The position numbers and the translations under genes were made by a program. A stretch of 64,000 nucleotides of DNA from Leidyana gryllorum EB-2025a (taxonomy: Eukaryota; Apicomplexa). Position 1 is the stretch's first letter. Each line of letters begins with the position of its first letter. Below are positions 59,285 to 64,000 of this stretch, in pieces. The stretch is from positions 186,001 through 250,000 of the forward strand of contig JBLWGC010000173.1 in NCBI GenBank assembly GCA_048772705.1, given 5' to 3'. The notes beneath the pieces were generated by a model. That model searched no databases. It was not told where the DNA came from and saw only the letters and a program-made list of their open reading frames with translations.

Positions 59285-61518
59285 ATGTTGCACCTGGGAG
59301 ATGCCTTCGGATTCTCGGATCTTCGAAATGAAGGGGATAGTCCGGCTATCGACTTGCGCTGCCCTTACCCCACCCTTGTAGACCTTCGTCACCCCTCACT
59401 CCAATTCCGACCTGTTGACATAGCTGCCACTGTTCGTGCAACCGCTGTGAGTTTGTGTGTGTCCGTCTCATATCAGATCCGTTTGCTTCAGAATGAGATC
59501 TATCAGGTCTTCGAGCGTCATCTTCGCAATCCCTCTACACTATCTGTTGTACAAAAGTGTATTGCAGTGGTCATGCCAGATCGATGTGATATGATCTTCA
59601 CCATGTTGGCTATCGCAGGACTGAGTGATATCGCTTGTCCTCTGGACGTGCATCTCAGTGCATATGAATACAAGTATCTGATGTCTCATATGCGTTGTAC
59701 TCTGCTTATCGTCGGTTCTGAGGGATCAGTGGGAGCCGAACGTGCGGCAAAACAGCTCGGCATCCCATGTGCGCGCTTCAGATGGCACCATCCGGCGGCT
59801 ATGGGAGGCGAACCAAAACTGCCGCAGCCCACATTGTCCATTGACGGAGCCCACTCCGACGGCCCAGCACCCAATCATCCAGATTTAGTCATTAGTCCTA
59901 AGGAGTTTGAGGTTTGCTGCAAGTACTACACAGCGGGATACACTGGGAAGCCAAAATTAGTCGCACTGACGCACCGCAATGTGGTTCTTTCTCTCGCCAA
60001 CATGCAGAAGACGTATGCTTGGAGTAGCTACACGGGCGAGAACTGTGACATTGACGATCTGGACGCCGGATTGTCCATCACCCCGTTATCACTGATGCAC
60101 GGGTTGATTGCTGGCTGCTTGAGTCCATTGGCCGCGCAAACCCGGGTGATCATTCCTGCAGACGGCTTCCGGCCGGATAAAGTGTGGGATGAAGTTGTTG
60201 CCAACAACATCACTTGGCTCAGCATGACTCCGACAATGCTGAAAACCCTTTTAGATGCACCCCCCACCGAGAATTCGGCCGCGCCCTCTCCTGGGCAGTC
60301 CCCCGTGACCATTAGTGTCGCAGGAGAGTCCGAATCGCAAGCCGGAGGCACCGAAGACGCTAAGAGTACAGATGCGAAATCTATCTTTATCACCCCTCAC
60401 ACAGTCCTCCCCAAACACCGGCTCAAGTTTATCCGTGTCACGTCACAACCGTTGGACTCCAGCACAATTGACTTGGCAGCAACAGTATTCAACACTGTCA
60501 TCCTTCAAGCCTACTGTCTCACCGAGGCGGCACATCAGGTCTGCTCCAACGGCTATCCCACTCTCCTCACTCGGAAAGCCGATTCGGTGGGCAAGCCCAC
60601 AGGTACTGAGGTCTGTGTTTTGGACGCCAATCATAATGTATGCCCAATTGATGTGGCTGGAGAAATATGGATCCGAGGTTACAATGTCATTGAGCAGTAT
60701 GAGGATCTGAGGCCCGGAGATGACACCAAAGAATTCATATCCCACAATCACATCAACTGGAAAGCGTGCGGAGACAAACAGCCCTCATATTGTTCAGCGG
60801 CCTTCGACCTTGCCTTGGGGGTCCACAGATCTTTTAGCAGCAGTTTGACAAATATCAACCCAGCCACCATCCCCCAGGCGGGACGGATGTCGCGACATCG
60901 GATATCTGTGGATGATCTCCCCCCGGAACTCCGACCCCCGGCCGATAAGGCACCTCGCACTCGCTCTTCCAACACCACGCGGGGACTATTGCGATTCGCC
61001 AGCGCGTTAGAACCGTATGTCGATAGCGACTTCCCTCACAGGACTGAGCCCCTAATCTCCCCCCTTCCTCTCCAAATCGAGTGGTTCCGAACTGGCGACA
61101 CGGGACGGATGGATAGTGAAGGATATCTGTTCGTCATAGGGAGAAACACTGAGGTGATCAACAGGTGAGATCTGTGATGTTGAAAGAACAATCCGAAACT
61201 TAATGTCTCAGAGGTGGAGCCAAAGTTTCACCCCACGAAATAGAGCAGGTGTTCAATGACTTCCCAGAGATCAAAGAATGCGCAGCATTCGGTGTCCAAG
61301 ACAAGAGAATGGGCGAGGAAATTCATTTAGCCGTCGTCCTGGAGGAGGGGAAAGAGTTGAACAGCGAGATCACGCGTTTGTGGTGTGAGCGATCACGGGA
61401 CCGTCTTGCCTTCTACAAGGTTCCCACGGACATTCATGCCGTGAAAGCTTTACCACGAGACACTGCCGGAAGAATACATCGAGAAACGCTGCAACATCAA
61501 GTGCTCCCGCATTTTTGA
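59285..61518 (+). CDS. AMP-binding (acyl-CoA synthetase-like) protein with altered catalytic motifs
   Basis: Two exons, about 730 residues, with the ANL-superfamily fold. Recognisable parts are AVVMPDRCDMIFTMLAIAGL, ALTHRNVVLSLANM, the core strand ITPLSLMHGLIAGCLSPL, GKPTGTEVCVLD, WFRTGDTGRMDSEGYLFVIG and, after the intron, RGGAKVSPHEIEQV. Key residues differ from active enzymes. The P-loop-like motif is YYTAGYTGKPKLV instead of the usual Ser/Thr/Gly-rich T-S-G-T-T-G-x-P-K-G, and the catalytic Lys near the C-terminus is Arg (RDTAGRIHRE). A long Ser/Pro-rich insert (about residues 480-590) splits the C-terminal part of the large domain. Activity is doubtful. The coding end overlaps the thymidylate kinase end by 22 bp. 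Confidence 0.82.
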
Positions 61519-62346
61519 GCCCGATTCTCATCATTGGGTGTCCAATCCCACAATCTTCTCAAAGGCAGTTTCTCATCATCAGTCCTCGTGAGAAGCGGTT
61601 CAACAGCTGCATAGACCTTTCGCTCAATCTCTGCAATACTTCCGCTGGCATCAATCACAACCCATCGAGCCACATCGCCAGTTGCTTCACGGAGCTCATG
61701 TTGAAGCGCTTCAAACGTGTCTTGGACTTTGTTTTGAATCTCTGCCTTTTCGTATACCTCTGCGAACCCATCACCATTTTATCAACCGTTGAGCACAAAC
61801 GTTACCTCCTCCACCCTCTGTAGTTTCAGAACGGTGCAGCATCTGTTGGGGATCACCCTTTAGCTGAATGATAATGTCCGGCGCTGTCAGCCCGTCATCC
61901 GGCTTCGCACACCAGTCTTTGTCGAAACCCTGGACCACCTCTGTGTTGACTTATCAGGAGGCAAGCCGGGCTCACCAGTGCAGCACGCGAATAAACAACA
62001 CCACTTATCGCGAATCGATCGCACACCACGTGTGTTCCGCTGAGCAGCAGATTCCGGATTCGTTCATTCCATTCCCAGCGGTTGGCAGAGAAGAGCAGAT
62101 GGGCGGCATGAGTATCACAACCCCCTTCTTGCTTCAAATATGCATCCAATTGACGTCCGATGACAGTAGTTCGGTCTACAGATTCGTGCCGAATCACACC
62201 ACACACATGTTCAATTTACCAGGAAATCTAATATGTTTGACTAGATTTTGCTGATCCTCAAGCTTTGCAGCTAAGATTTTGCTTTGAGTGGTCTTGCCAC
62301 ATCGGTCAATACCCTCAAAAAGGATGAATAGCCCTCTCTTGGTCAT
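61497..62346 (-). CDS. Thymidylate (dTMP) kinase
   Basis: It phosphorylates dTMP to dTDP for DNA synthesis. Four exons. Exon 1 has the P-loop FEGIDRCGKTTQ. A phase-1 intron leads to DRTTVIGRQLDAYL and LLFSANRWEW, then VVCDRFAISGVVYS, which is the family's DR(Y/F) motif. A 37-nt intron (61939-61975, acceptor ACAGAG) leads to GFDKDWCAKPDDGLTAPDIIIQL, and the last exon ends the protein with VARWVVIDASGSIAEI and a short extra tail. The eukaryotic-type order is complete. The start is 35 bp from the divergent IMP dehydrogenase start, so two nucleotide-synthesis genes may share a control region. Confidence 0.92.
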
Positions 62347-62381
62347 AACGGGTCACTTTTTTTTTTCTGTCATTGTGCAGG
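62347..62381. promoter_or_regulatory. 35-bp divergent spacer with T-tract (dTMP kinase / IMPDH)
   Basis: Between the two start codons lies a run of ten T on the plus strand followed by ctgtcattgtgcag. The pyrimidine tract ending in CAG just before the IMPDH ATG also looks like a 3' splice site, so IMPDH may have a non-coding 5' exon that overlaps the kinase gene. Confidence 0.4.
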
Positions 62382-63956
62382 ATGGAAGGCCGGTTGGTGG
62401 AAGAGGGATTGACATTCGATGATGTGCTCATGGTTCCGGCCTACTCGGAAGTGCTTCCGAGCGACGCGGACTTGAGCACTCATTTGACAGCCCAAATCCA
62501 CCTGAAAGCCCCAATCCTGTCTGCGGCCATGGATACCGTCACTGAACACGCGATGGCAATCGCTATCGCCAAAGAAGGAGGTCTCGGTTTCATTCACAAG
62601 AACATGAGCATTGCAGAGCAAGCCGCAGAAGTACGGAAAGTGAAGAGGTACGAGGCTGGAGTCGTTTCGGACCCCGTTCGCATTCCTCCGACTATGATGC
62701 TTGGTGACATTAGGAAGCTAGCAGAGCACCACGGGTTCTCGAGCTTCCCTGTGGTCGACCCCTCTACCCGCAAGGTGTTGGGAATCGTCACAGGCCGAGA
62801 CATTAAGTACGAAAGCAATGATACTTTACGGGCTGAAGACATCATGACTGGCGGCGACCGTTTGGTCACAGTGAAACGTTCTTCAACTCGTCCGTCTACT
62901 GCGGCGGCTTTGACCAGCGGGCGTCGCGAGTCTGCTCCCGAAGTAACGCACAATGATTCCCCCATGTCGCCCACCATCGCCCTGAGCCGTGGCGAGGTGA
63001 AGGCCATCATGGCACGCAATCGCGTGGAGAAGATTGTAGTGGTGGATGAAGAGAACCGATTGGAGGGTTTGATTACCCACCAAGATTTCATTAAGGCTGA
63101 GAGTGAGCCCAATGCTTGTCGCGACGCAGAAGGTTGCCTCCGCGTGGGTGCCGCCGTAGGCTGTGGCCCGGACACGTTGGAGCGTGTTTCTGCTTTGGTG
63201 GAGGCGCGAGTGGATGTGATTGTTGTGGACAGCTCGCATGGGCATTCCCAGGGCGTTTTGAATACCGTCCGGAAAGTGCGTCAAGCATTCCCAGATCTGC
63301 CGATCATTGGAGGCAACGTGTGCACAGCCGAAGGAGCTCGTGCTTTGGTGGAAGCTGGTGCTGACGGCGTGAAGGTCGGGATCGGCCCGGGCTCAATTTG
63401 CACAACTCGCGTGGTGACGGGTTGCGGTTATCCGCAGCTGAGCGCGATAGTTAATGCCCGAACGGGTGTTGAAGGGCAATTCGGAAGACGTATCCCTATA
63501 ATAGCGGATGGAGGTCTACGGTACAGTGGTGACATTGCAAAGGCTTTGGCAGCCGGTGCGGACTGCGTGATGATGGGGTCCATGCTGGCCGGGACTGAGG
63601 AAGCTCCTGGCGTTACTGAGCTCTTTGAAGGCCGGGCTTACAAGAGCTACCGTGGTATGGGTTCGGCGGCTGCAATGGCCAAAGGATCTGCGGACCGGTA
63701 CTTCCAGAGTGGCAAGAAGAAGTTCGTCCCAGAAGGAGTTGAGGGGCGTGTAGCGTACAAGGGTCTGGTAAAAGAGACCGTCAGTATGCAGTTGGGAGGA
63801 GTTCGGGCTTGTATGGGTCTGACTGGTTGCAGGACGATCGAAGACTTGCATGAAAAAGTCAAGTTCGTGAAAGTAAGCACTAATGGTGTGCTGGAGTCGC
63901 ACCCTCACAACATTATTATGACCAAGGAGCCCCCTAATTACAGTCGCCGCACTTGA
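62382..63956 (+). CDS. IMP dehydrogenase, bacterial-type
   Basis: It converts IMP to XMP, the committed step of GMP synthesis. A single exon of about 524 residues. The N-terminal barrel begins [22 protein letters not shown] domains follow ([12 protein letters not shown] and [14 protein letters not shown]), with an unusual insert of about 40 Ser/Thr/Arg-rich residues between them. The catalytic loop is [18 protein letters not shown] with the active Cys. The flap region reads [10 protein letters not shown], which has the Arg and Tyr of the mobile flap. The PGS and TTR pattern and the RYFQ flap follow the bacterial type rather than the animal or fungal one. The lack of introns, unlike most neighbours, fits acquisition by transfer. 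Only 44 bp of window follow the stop. Confidence 0.94.
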   Translation: MEGRLVEEGLTFDDVLMVPAYSEVLPSDADLSTHLTAQIHLKAPILSAAMDTVTEHAMAIAIAKEGGLGFIHKNMSIAEQAAEVRKVKRYEAGVVSDPVRIPPTMMLGDIRKLAEHHGFSSFPVVDPSTRKVLGIVTGRDIKYESNDTLRAEDIMTGGDRLVTVKRSSTRPSTAAALTSGRRESAPEVTHNDSPMSPTIALSRGEVKAIMARNRVEKIVVVDEENRLEGLITHQDFIKAESEPNACRDAEGCLRVGAAVGCGPDTLERVSALVEARVDVIVVDSSHGHSQGVLNTVRKVRQAFPDLPIIGGNVCTAEGARALVEAGADGVKVGIGPGSICTTRVVTGCGYPQLSAIVNARTGVEGQFGRRIPIIADGGLRYSGDIAKALAAGADCVMMGSMLAGTEEAPGVTELFEGRAYKSYRGMGSAAAMAKGSADRYFQSGKKKFVPEGVEGRVAYKGLVKETVSMQLGGVRACMGLTGCRTIEDLHEKVKFVKVSTNGVLESHPHNIIMTKEPPNYSRRT

Positions 63957-64000
63957 GCCGTTTTTGGTTGATAGAAAATTTATTATATCTAAACAATGGC

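Overview
This is nuclear DNA of a unicellular eukaryote with a compact, gene-dense genome. About 25 protein genes fill 64 kb on both strands. Most are split by short GT-AG introns: several that homology confirms are 37-60 nt, and a few reach 100-300 nt. TAA, TAG and TGA all act as stops, so the code is standard. The content is typical of free-living or parasitic protists (CDC48, DNA polymerases delta and zeta, Sec63, PIG-P, a Rab, succinyl-CoA ligase). There are no photosynthesis genes. A CCCH finger of a type I associate with alveolates and stramenopiles, and a bacterial-type IMP dehydrogenase, make an alveolate-like lineage a possible guess. The sequence alone does not settle the taxonomy.

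Layout. 1-10.5 kb: the end of a secreted protein, an L-type cargo lectin, a SIMPL-domain secreted protein, CDC48, a secreted FAD oxidase, a Nab2/ZC3H14-like poly(A)-binding protein and two small secreted proteins. 11-17 kb: the catalytic subunit of DNA polymerase delta and a CCCH finger protein. 17.1-23.7 kb: a large multi-pass membrane protein of about 17 exons that I cannot assign to a family. 23.8-28.3 kb: an Arg/Ser-rich protein ending in a SAP18 domain, a Rab GTPase, and a nuclear protein with a telobox-like C-terminus. 28.3-33.5 kb: a decayed retroelement island with gag-like frames, a protease-like frame that has lost its active site, and a Cys-rich minisatellite. 33.5-43.8 kb: two unrecognised proteins, a CTR copper transporter, PIG-P, Sec63, a DUF1769 membrane protein and an acyltransferase-3 protein. 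43.9-50 kb: REV3 (polymerase zeta). 50.2-64 kb: a giant Pro/Lys-repeat protein of about 2240 residues, succinyl-CoA ligase alpha, an unrecognised protein, an AMP-binding protein with altered catalytic motifs, thymidylate kinase, and an intronless IMP dehydrogenase.

Themes. Thymidylate kinase and IMPDH sit head to head next to each other, and two B-family replicative/repair polymerases lie in the same window, so nucleotide supply and DNA synthesis are well represented. PIG-P, Sec63, the cargo lectin and the Rab belong to the ER/secretory system. Packing is extreme: divergent start codons 16, 25, 35 and 47 bp apart, two convergent pairs whose coding ends overlap, and one same-strand pair with 3 nt between a stop and the next start. 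Gene models were built by hand from splice-site consensus, frame continuity and remembered family patterns. Exon limits of the unrecognised genes are provisional.
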